From Acetobacteroides hydrogenigenes (lineage in GTDB: Bacteria; Bacteroidota; Bacteroidia; Bacteroidales; ZOR0009), in contig NZ_SLWB01000001.1 in the NCBI RefSeq assembly GCF_004340205.1, forward strand, positions 1-64,000: a stretch of DNA of 64,000 nucleotides, given 5' to 3'. Under the pieces are notes generated by a model, which had not been told where the DNA came from, did no database searches, and saw nothing but the letters and a program-made list of their open reading frames with translations. Below are positions 9,480-17,357 of this stretch, piece after piece (within the stretch, counting starts at the first letter, position 1; each line of letters starts with the position of its first letter). A program made the position numbers and the translations under genes.

Positions 9480-10310
9480 CTACCTAGCCAACGGCTGGCA
9501 AACGGGACAGTAGTACACAGCACCTCCAAGGTACGCCTCCTTAGCAATAGCACCTCCGCAGCGAGGGCAAGGATTGGCAACGGTATTCTTCGATAGCAGC
9601 GTTGCATATCCTCCGGCTTGCCCAAAAAGATCCCGCTCGGTGTCGCGCCCTCCCCTATCGGTCATGCTCCGCAGCGTTACCTTCAGGCAATGGAACAGCT
9701 CGCCCTTCTGAAAATCGGAAAGCGTAGATTTTTTGCGCTTGGGATGAATGCCGGCATTAAAGAGGATGTCCTGCAGTACGCCGTTGCCCAGTCCGGGGAT
9801 GCGCTGCTCGGTTGCCAAAAGCGCCTTCATCGACAGATCCTTTGTGGTGCTCCTGAAGAGATTCTCGAAGTGCTGCTCGTCAAAGGCATCGTCGAGCGGC
9901 GATAGGCTACCCAGGCTGCCACGGTGGTACTTGTTGTCGAGCGCTCCGCGATAGGCGCAGATGCTGCCGTACATGGCAACGGTAAAGGCCAGGCAGCTGC
10001 CATCGTCGAGGCCAACCAGCAGCTGGTGCTTTGCAGGATGCGGATCGTGGGGCGCGTAGTAGCGCATGTTGGTACCATCGCCAATGGTGATAGCCGCATC
10101 GCCATCGAGGCAAACATCTACAAACATGCCATGACCGCGGGCCGACATAACCGTTCGACCAACCAGCAGCGCCCCATACGCGGTTGGATCGCCGCTAAAG
10201 AAGGCAAACTTATGCGGACTGGTTGCATTTACCACCTCGGTAATCGTTCTTCCTACCAAGGTTTCGTTGGCCTGTAGGCCTATGGTTTTCGATTCGGGAA
10301 TCTCTAGCAT
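9480..10310 (-). CDS. Fpg/Nei-family DNA glycosylase with atypical N-terminus
   Basis: Base-excision repair glycosylase/AP lyase of the Fpg/Nei superfamily, 276 aa. The C-terminal half is classical: a helix-two-turns-helix motif (IPGLGNGVLQDILFNAGIHP, about 168-187) and a zinc finger (CPRC, 16 residues, CPVC, about 245-270). The N-terminus reads MLEIPESKT. Classical enzymes begin Met-Pro-Glu and use Pro2, after Met removal, as the Schiff-base nucleophile. Here Pro-Glu sits at positions 5-6, so a normal N-terminal proline cannot form unless processing is unusual. The ATG fits the local sequence and I saw no better start. From memory, a Bacteroidota/Firmicutes branch shares this type of start; whether it is an active lyase is open. 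Confidence 0.85.
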   Translation of the reverse strand: MLEIPESKTIGLQANETLVGRTITEVVNATSPHKFAFFSGDPTAYGALLVGRTVMSARGHGMFVDVCLDGDAAITIGDGTNMRYYAPHDPHPAKHQLLVGLDDGSCLAFTVAMYGSICAYRGALDNKYHRGSLGSLSPLDDAFDEQHFENLFRSTTKDLSMKALLATEQRIPGLGNGVLQDILFNAGIHPKRKKSTLSDFQKGELFHCLKVTLRSMTDRGGRDTERDLFGQAGGYATLLSKNTVANPCPRCGGAIAKEAYLGGAVYYCPVCQPLAR

Positions 10311-10400
10311 GGTAAATTCGTTTTAGGGTTGCTTTGCGATAGGTAAATATAGGCATTAAACCATTGTTAAGCATCGCTCCAAGGGGGCGCTTTTACCATC

Positions 10401-10426
10401 GTTTGGCGAAGGCTCCTGCCTTCGTC
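10401..10426 (-). repeat. REP-like hairpin element, copy 1
   Basis: Contains GAAGGC/GCCTTC arms around AGGA, with flanking GACG and GCCAAAC. Near-identical elements occur at 46344-46370 and 48911-48938. A second palindrome (TGCAGGCTATAGCCTGCA, 10438-10455) follows, as an AGGCT..AGCCT palindrome also does beside the 48911 copy, so the two form a composite unit. Nothing gene-like was seen in 10311-10532. Confidence 0.6.
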
Positions 10427-10532
10427 ATTTCTATCATTGCAGGCTATAGCCTGCAGAATAGATTCAGCTGAAGCGACAGCCTCAAACGAACGAGGAGCTG
10501 CCGTAGCACTAGTATAACAAATGGCTGGCTAA

Positions 10533-10952
10533 CTGCACGCTGTTACTTTCTAACCTCTCATAGTTGCCTCCCAACCTTATGCCTACGGCTTCTAACCAAA
10601 CACTGTTGCCTTCCAACCTTACGCTTGCGCCTTCTAACTAGGCACCGTTGCTTTCTAAGTTTACGATTGCTCCTTCTAACTAGGCATCGTTGCTTTCTAA
10701 GCTTACGGTTGCGGCGTCTAACTAGGCGCTGTTGCCTTCCAACCTTACGGTTGCGGCTTCTAACTAGGCGTTGTCGCTTTCTAAGCTTACGATTGCTCCT
10801 TCTAACTAGGCGTTGTCGCTTTCTAAGCTTACGATTGCTCCTTCTAACTAGTCACCGTTGCCTTCTAACCTTATGCTTGCAGTTTCTAAGTAGGCGTTGT
10901 TGCTTTCTAACCTTACGGTTGTGGCTTCTAACCAAGCATCGGAAGTTTCTAG
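10533..10952 (-). repeat. tandem array 1: 20 units of 21 bp (42-bp superunit), heptapeptide-coding
   Basis: Twenty consecutive 21-bp units stay in register without an indel. On the minus strand each unit starts TTAGAA (or a close variant) and reads as a heptapeptide L-E-x-x-x-[A/V/I]-x. Odd and even units alternate, for example LESNNAY / LETASIR and LESDNA* / LEGAIVS. An in-frame ATG at 10979 opens the run (MQQAPSAAP, then repeats). The sixth codon set hits TAG at 10848-10850; five more units carry TAG at the same seventh position where intact units have TGG (Trp) or TAC (Tyr). As it stands only 43 residues could be made from that ATG. It is either a decayed repeat gene or a non-coding array that keeps codon periodicity. 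Confidence 0.85.
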
Positions 10953-11195
10953 TGGAGCGGCTGATGGTGCTTGCTGCATGCACGTGGCTAGTGGGCGATA
11001 CGCTTCCCCCGATCAGCGCTTAAAGGCAAAAATCCTTACGGATGTACTCTTCAGCAACAGCTCCGCTGCTTCTGCTATCCATCAAAAATATGCTAGAAGC
11101 ATAAAAAGAAAGCGCAGCCCTAAGGCCACGCTTGTATTTTGATGGATGATTGGTGCTTTGCGAAACACGCTACACCCTATTCCCTACTCCCTAAC

Positions 11196-11687
11196 TCACT
11201 CCTTTTGCGCCTCAACGATGGCCTGGTAGAGCTTTTCGAGCACCAGCTCCTTTTCGTCGCTGCTGTAGCACTTGCCAAGGTAGAGCACAAACTGCGAGGC
11301 ATTCGACTTAAAGTGCCTGTCCTTATAGTACTTTACCAAGGGCTGCGCGCCAATGGTGTTGAGCGTAATGGAGCTAACGTTGTAGTCTACCCTAAACAGC
11401 ATAAAGCCCGATTTGTCGATCTCCTTCAGCGGGATCTCCCACTTGTAGTCGTACTGGTTAAGCGATTTGCCAAGAAACACAACCAGCGAGGTGGTGGTGG
11501 TATCGAATGCGGCCTTGTAGGCCATGGTGTTGAGGCTGGTATCGCTGCTACAGCGGTTTATCAGGCTGATTGCGGGTTGGATAATTGCAGCAGGAGTTGG
11601 CTTTGGCTGGTTGGTAAGCGTCGGACGGCATCCTCCGGCAAGAAAAAGGGCTGCAACTAGTGCGATAGCGTATAGCGTCTTCATCAT
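11196..11687 (-). CDS. small lipoprotein of unknown function
   Basis: A 163-aa protein with a lipoprotein signal peptide: a hydrophobic segment followed by LAGGC, with Cys20 the likely lipid-attachment site. A short Pro/Thr-rich linker (NQPKPTPAA) follows, then a mixed alpha/beta domain with no motif I recognise. It is expected in the inner leaflet of the outer membrane or periplasmic face. It has its own candidate -7 element at 11715-11722. The neighbours (array 1 downstream, the candidate small RNA upstream) do not suggest a job. Confidence 0.75.
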   Translation of the reverse strand: MMKTLYAIALVAALFLAGGCRPTLTNQPKPTPAAIIQPAISLINRCSSDTSLNTMAYKAAFDTTTTSLVVFLGKSLNQYDYKWEIPLKEIDKSGFMLFRVDYNVSSITLNTIGAQPLVKYYKDRHFKSNASQFVLYLGKCYSSDEKELVLEKLYQAIVEAQKE

Positions 11688-11714
11688 TCGATCTTATTAC
11701 GGATTTATCTCCAT

Positions 11715-11722
11715 CAAAAGTA
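11715..11722 (-). promoter_or_regulatory. -7 element of the lipoprotein gene
   Basis: Minus strand TACTTTTG, a full match to TAnnTTTG, 27 bp before the ATG. The -33 region is only a T-run about 20 bp upstream, so strength is uncertain. Confidence 0.5.
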
Positions 11723-11744
11723 GCACAATATGCTTAAATGGAAA

Positions 11745-11870
11745 ACCCTAAAAAGTAAAACCTGCCATTACCTTTTTGGGGTAGTAGCAGGTTTTGCAAG
11801 CTACGTTGAAGGTTTATTAAAGTTGTTTTGCCCCTACCGCACAGGTGAATCCCTGCAGCTTCGAGGCCCC
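11745..11870 (-). ncRNA. candidate structured small RNA with own promoter and terminator
   Basis: A -7 element TATATTTG (11873-11880, minus) is followed by about 125 nt with no ORF and strong base pairing. GGGG near the 5' end can pair with CCCC near the 3' end, and GCAGG with CCTGC inside it. It ends in a hairpin AAAACCTGC ... GCAGGTTTT followed by ACTTTTT, which looks like a Rho-independent terminator. The lipoprotein gene has a separate -7 element beyond this end, so this is more likely an independent RNA than a leader. A long hairpin with an open centre would suit a 6S-type RNA, but I cannot confirm that. It lacks the SRP RNA and tmRNA signatures I checked for. Confidence 0.4.
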
Positions 11871-11889
11871 ACAAATATAGGCATTCGCC

Positions 11890-12400
11890 CTAAAGTTGAT
11901 GCGCCATCAGCGTTATTTTTCACAACATTGCGAATCGGTGGAGGAGGGATACCCTTAAGATAAGGGAAAACGTTTCCTCGGAGTGTCCCCGTGCTTGTCA
12001 CGAGATCCAATAACTGCCCGAAGGTGGTAGCGAAGCGGAAATCCCGAGAAGCGGGAGCTTCTTTAGAATCTACTGAATTCCAATTTGGATTCCGGGACTG
12101 AGTTCGTCCCAGCATTTAGGTTAACGTCGGTTGGGGAGCAGCTGTAAACCTTCCAAAGGGCAGCCATCGGCCAATGTCAGGTTTATCCTCTACGAGGAAA
12201 ACAGGCGGCTTATGGTTGTTTTGCTACAAATCGTAATGTCCTACGGACAAAATTCGATTGGTAAGAATACCGAGTGGAGGTTGTAGACATGCAGCCTATC
12301 GCACCTGCCCCCCGCCTTTTCTCCGTAGGAGATATACAGGAGCACTATCGGCTTATGTCGAACGGACGGTGATTAACGGTGGCCTGTTCGGTAGCGCCAA
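11890..12400. other. gene-free stretch with short palindromic elements
   Basis: No credible gene on either strand over about 500 bp. It holds three 13-bp palindromes of one type (TCCTCTACGAGGA at 12186, TGTCCTACGGACA at 12237, TCTCCGTAGGAGA at 12320), each a five-base arm around TAC or GTA. It also holds GGGACTGAGTTCGTCCC-type and CCCGAGAAGCGGG-type hairpins between about 12030 and 12115. These look like a cluster of dispersed intergenic repeat modules rather than an RNA gene. Confidence 0.5.
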
Positions 12401-12411
12401 TACACAAAAGC

Positions 12412-12436
12412 GGCAGCCCGATGCTTTCGGACTGCC
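12412..12436 (-). terminator. hairpin terminator at the end of the pectin locus
   Basis: A stem of about 10 bp (GGCAGTCCGA with TCGGGCTGCC) followed on the minus strand by GCTTTTG. It lies 54 bp after the SDR gene stop and is the first strong hairpin after the long minus-strand gene run. The U-tract is weak. Confidence 0.55.
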
Positions 12437-12489
12437 TGCTAAAGTCGAATAACTGGAAAATAAAAAAACGAACTGCTTGCTATAAAAAT

Positions 12490-13281
12490 CTACTCATTCA
12501 TAGCCTTACCCAACGTTGCGAGGATACCTCCATCGACGTAGAGCACATGGCCGTTTACAAAGTTCGAGGCATCGGATGCCAGGAATACGGCCGGTCCGGC
12601 CAAATCTTCGGGTACGCCCCAGCGAGCGGCTGGCGTACGCTTAAGGATAAACTCGTTGAACGGATGTCCGTTTTCGCGAATAGGTGCGGTTTGCTCGGTA
12701 GCAAAGTAGCCCGGTCCAATGCCGTTTGCCTGGATGTTGTACTTGGCCCACTCGGTAGCCATGCTGCGGGTAAGCATCTTCAGGCCGCCCTTTGCCGAGG
12801 CGTAGGCGCTAACGGTTTCGCGTCCTAGCTCGCTCATCATCGAGCAAATGTTGATAATCTTACCGCCATTGCCGCGGGCAATCATGCGCTTGGCAACGTT
12901 CTTCCCCATAACAAAAGGCCCGGTTAAATCGACCTTAAGCACCAGCTCGTACTCCTCCACTGCCATGTCGACAATAGGAATACGACGAATGATTCCGGCG
13001 TTGTTTACCAGAATGTGGATAGGGCCAACTTCCTTCTCCATTAAATCCAGAGCAGGAACAACCTCGCTCTCCTTGGTTACATCGAAGCGGTAGGCATGGG
13101 CCTTGACACCCTGCTCGGCATACTTTACCACAGCGGCATCGAGCTTTTCTTGTAGGGTATCGTTTACAACAACGGTTGCGCCTGCGCGGGCTAGCGCTAC
13201 GGTCATTGCCATTCCTAACCCGTGAGTAGCACCTGTTACAAGGGCTACCTTCCCTGTCAAATCAAATAGCTGTTGCGACAT
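12490..13281 (-). CDS. SDR dehydrogenase, gluconate 5-dehydrogenase type; probable KduD role
   Basis: A 263-aa short-chain dehydrogenase/reductase with a Rossmann NAD(P) site (TGATHGLG, about 16-23), the NNAG motif (about 93), catalytic Ser (ICSMMSE) and YASAK (Tyr/Lys, about 159-163). The C-terminal FLASDASNFVNGHVLYVDGG is typical of the family. By sequence it resembles proteins labelled gluconate 5-dehydrogenase in Bacteroides. In this locus the step lacking an enzyme is KduD (reduction of 2,5-diketo-3-deoxygluconate to KDG), because KduI is encoded at 26141-26983 and no other SDR is present. I infer that it performs the KduD reaction. It is the last gene of the pectin locus, 33 bp after GH43. 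Confidence 0.85.
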   Translation of the reverse strand: MSQQLFDLTGKVALVTGATHGLGMAMTVALARAGATVVVNDTLQEKLDAAVVKYAEQGVKAHAYRFDVTKESEVVPALDLMEKEVGPIHILVNNAGIIRRIPIVDMAVEEYELVLKVDLTGPFVMGKNVAKRMIARGNGGKIINICSMMSELGRETVSAYASAKGGLKMLTRSMATEWAKYNIQANGIGPGYFATEQTAPIRENGHPFNEFILKRTPAARWGVPEDLAGPAVFLASDASNFVNGHVLYVDGGILATLGKAMNE

Positions 13282-13314
13282 ATTGCTTGTTTTTTAAGAT
13301 TTTAAGTCTGCTTG

Positions 13315-14934
13315 TTACTTGGCGATCTTGTCTACCCTAAACCAGTCGAAATCGGCGTAGCCAACATCGTTCTTTTTCACCTTTCCTGTGGCGAATAGGC
13401 CTACTCGTGCGCCAATCCAGCGCCCTTGGGTAAACCTAACGGGCTTACCGATACTGGTAAAGGTTGCTCCGTCGGTGCTGTACGAAAACTGGCAGAGCTT
13501 GCCTTGGGTGATATCGACCCTTAAATAGGCGATGTTGGATAGTGGAACCGCATCCGAAAGAACCTCAGCGTTGCCCTTGTCGGCGCCCTCGCACGAGGCT
13601 TGAACGAGCACAATACTACCGTTACGGTTTTCCAAAGCCACATATCCGTACGACATCCCCATCACGATAAGTCCAACCTTTTCGCCCTCTAGGAGAGCCT
13701 TAAAGGAGAGCTTGGTGGTGGCGCTCATTTCGGGTGCCGATATTCGCTGCATGAAGAGGTTCGGGGTATCCCACATGTTTCTAGCTTCAGTAGGAGCGGT
13801 AATGCAGTATAGGCGTTGTACCCCAAGCTTGTTGTAGGCAAATGCCCATGTTGGTTCGGGGTTGGCATGCCACTGCCACTGTAGTCCAGCCGATGGGGCG
13901 TTAAACTCGTCGGTAGTTTGGGGCGTTGCCAAAGCAGCGGGCTTTAGGGTGCTCGGCTTCTTGTACCTTGCAACTGGTTCGCCAATGCCATCGCCATCGG
14001 CATCAACGCCAATAACGGGCCAGTCTTGCTCCCACTTCATAGGCTGAAGATGGGTAATGCGGCCCAGCTCTTCTACATCCTGAAAGTGAACAAACCAGTG
14101 GTTACCCTTAACATCGTCCACCCAGCCGCCCTGGTGGGGCCCGTTAACCTTAGAGTTACCCTGCTCCAGCACCACCTTCTCGTCGTATGGCCCAAAGGGC
14201 GATTTTGCACGAAGGGCCAGCTGCCAGCCTGTGGCCACCCCGCCTGCTGGGGCAAATATGTAGTAGTAGCCGTTGCGCTTGTAGAATTTTGGACCCTCAA
14301 CGGTTGGATGCGCATCGTGCCCATCGAACACAATGCGTTCCTCGCCAATAAGCGATTTGCCATCAGTGGCCATCTCGCTAACGGTAAGGATGCTCTTTAT
14401 GCCTGCACGGCTTCCGGCCCATCCGTGTACTAGGTAGGCTCTGCCGTCGTTATCCCAAAGTGGGCATGGGTCTATAAGCCCCTTTCCGGCCTTTACCAGA
14501 TGTGGCTTGCTCCATCCGCTGGTCATGCTTTTCGATTTAACCATGTAGATGCCGTAATCGGGATCGCCGTAGTAGATGTAGAACTCCCCGTTATGCTGGC
14601 GCAGGCTTGGTGCCCACACCCCGTTGCCATGCTGTGGCTTGGCAAATACGTCGAGAGGCTCCTGTCGGGCAATGGCGCTACCAACAATTTGCCAGTTGAC
14701 AAGATCAGCCGACTGCATTATGGTTAATCCGGGTACAGTATTAAAGGTCGACGATACCATGTAGAACGTTTCTCCAACCCTAATCACATCCGGATCGGGA
14801 TAGTCGGCATAAAGGATAGGATTCGTGTAGGTGCCATCGCCGTTATCGGCTACCCAAACCTTTGAGATGGGATTCTGAGCCGATGCACCAACGACACCTA
14901 ATACTACTGCAGCTAAAATGTATACCGTTTTCAT
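13315..14934 (-). CDS. GH43 glycoside hydrolase (beta-xylosidase/alpha-L-arabinofuranosidase type)
   Basis: A secreted 539-aa enzyme with a signal peptide (1-19, GASAQ). The five-bladed propeller of clan GH-F runs from about 35 to 340. The three acidic residues lie in YPDPDVIRVGETFYMVSS (base Asp near 46), LIDPCPLWDNDGRAYLVHG (pKa-modulating Asp near 157) and VEGPKFYKRNGYYY (general acid Glu near 213). A C-terminal concanavalin-like domain (about 345-535) follows, as in GH43 beta-xylosidases. In a pectin locus it most likely trims arabinose or xylose side chains. The linkage cannot be told from sequence. It is 7 bp downstream of the GH28 gene in one operon. Confidence 0.93.
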   Translation of the reverse strand: MKTVYILAAVVLGVVGASAQNPISKVWVADNGDGTYTNPILYADYPDPDVIRVGETFYMVSSTFNTVPGLTIMQSADLVNWQIVGSAIARQEPLDVFAKPQHGNGVWAPSLRQHNGEFYIYYGDPDYGIYMVKSKSMTSGWSKPHLVKAGKGLIDPCPLWDNDGRAYLVHGWAGSRAGIKSILTVSEMATDGKSLIGEERIVFDGHDAHPTVEGPKFYKRNGYYYIFAPAGGVATGWQLALRAKSPFGPYDEKVVLEQGNSKVNGPHQGGWVDDVKGNHWFVHFQDVEELGRITHLQPMKWEQDWPVIGVDADGDGIGEPVARYKKPSTLKPAALATPQTTDEFNAPSAGLQWQWHANPEPTWAFAYNKLGVQRLYCITAPTEARNMWDTPNLFMQRISAPEMSATTKLSFKALLEGEKVGLIVMGMSYGYVALENRNGSIVLVQASCEGADKGNAEVLSDAVPLSNIAYLRVDITQGKLCQFSYSTDGATFTSIGKPVRFTQGRWIGARVGLFATGKVKKNDVGYADFDWFRVDKIAK

Positions 14935-14941
14935 ATCTCAC

Positions 14942-16609
14942 TTATTTAATGATTTCGGAGGACGACAGCCCTGCGCCTATCTTTACGGTTGCCGCACTGG
15001 CACCTGCAACTCCTTTTAGGTTGATGCCCTTAGCCATCTTTCCACCAACGCTCACCTTTACCTGCGATGCTCCCATAAGATCAACCCTCGAGGTTTCGAC
15101 TCCCGTGGAGTTAATCACCTCCATTGGAATACCTTTGGTCGTCTTAATGGTAACGTTACTAAACGTAACACCCTCGGCCTCGATGCATCGAATACCCTTC
15201 TCTGCTTCGATGGAGATATCCTCGAAAAGAATGTTTTTGATGCTCATCTCAGGTAGTCCTTCGAGATGGATGGCTTGCAAAGCGCCCTTACATGCAACGT
15301 TGCGAATTGTAAAGTTCTTAAACTGTGGGGTCGATTCGTCGGCTATAGGATTTGCGCCTACCTCTTTTACGGTTGTCTGCGTTTTTCCCTCATCCTCGGG
15401 CTCAGCAATGGGCGACTTGCCCATGTAGTACATGCTAAAGTTGATGGCCTCGGCAGGGATATTCGTCATATTAATGCCATCAACAAGAATATTCTCGACA
15501 ACACCTCCACGTCCGCGTGTGGTTTTAAAGCGAAGACCTATGTCTGTTCCTAGGAAGGTGCAGTTCCTTACAATAATATTGCGAACGCCACCCGACATTT
15601 CGCTGCCAATAACGAAGCCTCCATGTCCATGGAAAACTACGCAATTCTCGACAAGGAAGTTCTCGGTTGGCATTCCGCGCTTACGCCCCTCTTCGTCTTT
15701 GCCCGACTTTATGCAGATACCATCGTCGCCTACATCGAACGTAGAGTTGGTTACCACACCATTTTTACACGATTCGATATCGACACCGTCGCCGTTTTGG
15801 GCATACCACGGATTGCGAACGTTTACCTTGTTGATGGTAAGGTTTTCGCACATTAGCGGATGGAGGTTCCATGCTGGCGAGTTTTGGAAGGTAACGCCTT
15901 CGAGCAGCACATTTTTACACTCAACCAAGCTAACCATATTGGGACGCAAGTAATCCTTTATCTTTTCGTACTCATGCATCGAGCCACCCTTTATGTATCC
16001 TTGAATGGTTGTGTTCTGGCCGAGAAGCGATTTCTCCGAGGGGTACCAGGTGCTCTTATCGGCAGAAAGAACACCTCCCGACGATACTAGCGCTTTCCAT
16101 TGAGCAGATGTAAGCTTCGACTTCTTAACCGGGCGCCATACCTGGCCGGCACCATCAATAATTCCGCTGCCTGTAATGGCAATGTTAACCTGGCCTTTAG
16201 CGCTAATTGGTGACTGGCAACGAACGGTTTCCCATCCTTCGAAGTAGCTCATCACAAGCGGAAAGTCGTCGAAGTTGCTGCTAAACTGAAGCACTGCTCC
16301 ATCCTGTAAATGCAGGTTTACGTTGCTTTTAAGCGTTATAGGACCAGTTAGCCACACACCCTTTGGAACAAGCACAACACCACCTCCGGAGTTGCTACAA
16401 GCGTCAATGGCCTTACCTATTGCTACGGTATTTAGAACCATGCCGCCCTTAATAGCGCCGTATTTATCAATCGAAATGGTGTCAGCTTTAAAGGTTGGGC
16501 ACTCTACCTTAGGTAGCGTAAACGGCAACGAACCATTCGACTGCCCGATTGCTTGGGATGATATAGAGAGCACCATCCCTAAAAGTAGTAGACTTGAGAG
16601 ATTCTTCAT
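14942..16609 (-). CDS. GH28 polygalacturonase-family enzyme (first)
   Basis: A 555-aa secreted right-handed beta-helix protein with a signal peptide (about 1-22). All GH28 signatures are present: NGDGVD (near 273), GDDGICIKSG (near 294), GHGG (near 327) and RFKTTRG (near 360). These supply the three catalytic Asp, the His and the substrate-binding Arg-Lys. GH28 enzymes hydrolyse alpha-1,4 galacturonic bonds in homogalacturonan or rhamnogalacturonan. The protein is longer than a minimal GH28 (about 450 aa) because of a C-terminal extension of further beta-helix coils (about 440-555). It lies 13 bp downstream of the CE12 gene. Confidence 0.95.
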   Translation of the reverse strand: MKNLSSLLLLGMVLSISSQAIGQSNGSLPFTLPKVECPTFKADTISIDKYGAIKGGMVLNTVAIGKAIDACSNSGGGVVLVPKGVWLTGPITLKSNVNLHLQDGAVLQFSSNFDDFPLVMSYFEGWETVRCQSPISAKGQVNIAITGSGIIDGAGQVWRPVKKSKLTSAQWKALVSSGGVLSADKSTWYPSEKSLLGQNTTIQGYIKGGSMHEYEKIKDYLRPNMVSLVECKNVLLEGVTFQNSPAWNLHPLMCENLTINKVNVRNPWYAQNGDGVDIESCKNGVVTNSTFDVGDDGICIKSGKDEEGRKRGMPTENFLVENCVVFHGHGGFVIGSEMSGGVRNIIVRNCTFLGTDIGLRFKTTRGRGGVVENILVDGINMTNIPAEAINFSMYYMGKSPIAEPEDEGKTQTTVKEVGANPIADESTPQFKNFTIRNVACKGALQAIHLEGLPEMSIKNILFEDISIEAEKGIRCIEAEGVTFSNVTIKTTKGIPMEVINSTGVETSRVDLMGASQVKVSVGGKMAKGINLKGVAGASAATVKIGAGLSSSEIIK

Positions 16610-16622
16610 TGGGGATGTTTTT

Positions 16623-17357
16623 CTACTTGAGAAATTTTGAGATGGAGAGCTTTTGCTCTATCGAATTTTTCACGAATTGGTTGGCGATAAGATTTGCACC
16701 ATACTCGTTAAAATGGGTATCGTCGATTTTTCCTTCTGGTGCACAAGCCAGCTCTCCGGGCTTTAGGTGAACAAACATCTTGACGGAACCCTCGGCGCCA
16801 TGTTCACGAACAATGGCTTCACTAAGCTTGTGCATATCCACCAATTCGGTGGAGGTTTCTTTTGCAACCGAACGGGTAAGATCGGGATATTCGCCATGTA
16901 CATCGTAGAACTCACCCTTGTCGTTAAATCGACGGCGAACAACAGGAGTACATAAAATAGGTGTTGCCCCCTTTGCCCGGGCCTCTAGCACAAAACGGCG
17001 CATGTTTGCCTTAAAGTCGTCGGGAGCAGTGTAGCGGTCTACCTTCTCCTTGCTTTGGTCGTTATGACCAAACTGGATTACAACAAAATCTCCAGGTTGC
17101 AGCTTGTCTAAAACTGCCTGCCAGCGTCCTTCGGAGATAAAGGTTCGCGTACTGCGTCCATTCATGGCGTAGTTCTGCACAATTACGTTCTTTTTGCAGT
17201 GCTGCTGAAGGAACATTCCCCAACCGCGTTCGGGGAATACCTTATCCTGCTTATCGGCCATAGTAGAATCGCCTATCATGTAAATGGTAATTGGCTTGCT
17301 AGAAATAAATCCAAATAGCAGCATGCTAGCTGCAATCAGGCCTAATATCTTTTTCAT
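16623..17357 (-). CDS. rhamnogalacturonan acetylesterase-like SGNH hydrolase (CE12)
   Basis: A 244-aa secreted esterase with an N-terminal signal sequence (1-20). SGNH blocks: GDSTMAD (nucleophile Ser near 30), the NGRSTRTF block (Gly/Asn near 67), GHND (near 96) and DDTHFNEYGA (catalytic Asp and His near 214). These match CE12 rhamnogalacturonan/pectin acetylesterases. It removes acetyl groups that block the GH28 and lyase enzymes. Its ATG overlaps the stop of the upstream pectinesterase gene (ATGA), which suggests translational coupling of the two deesterifying enzymes. Confidence 0.93.
   Translation of the reverse strand: MKKILGLIAASMLLFGFISSKPITIYMIGDSTMADKQDKVFPERGWGMFLQQHCKKNVIVQNYAMNGRSTRTFISEGRWQAVLDKLQPGDFVVIQFGHNDQSKEKVDRYTAPDDFKANMRRFVLEARAKGATPILCTPVVRRRFNDKGEFYDVHGEYPDLTRSVAKETSTELVDMHKLSEAIVREHGAEGSVKMFVHLKPGELACAPEGKIDDTHFNEYGANLIANQFVKNSIEQKLSISKFLK

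Noticed and set aside
10625-11023. 132-aa plus-strand ORF with LLTRHRCFLSLR-type repeats
   Set aside because: It is open only because the 42-bp repeat is a multiple of three. The biased Arg/Leu/Cys composition is implausible, and the minus strand gives the more protein-like heptads.
11890-12400. rnpB, tmRNA or SRP RNA in the gene-free stretch
   Set aside because: Neither strand shows the conserved blocks I looked for (GAGGAAAGTCC of RNase P RNA, the tmRNA termini, GGAAGGAAGCAGCC-type SRP loop).
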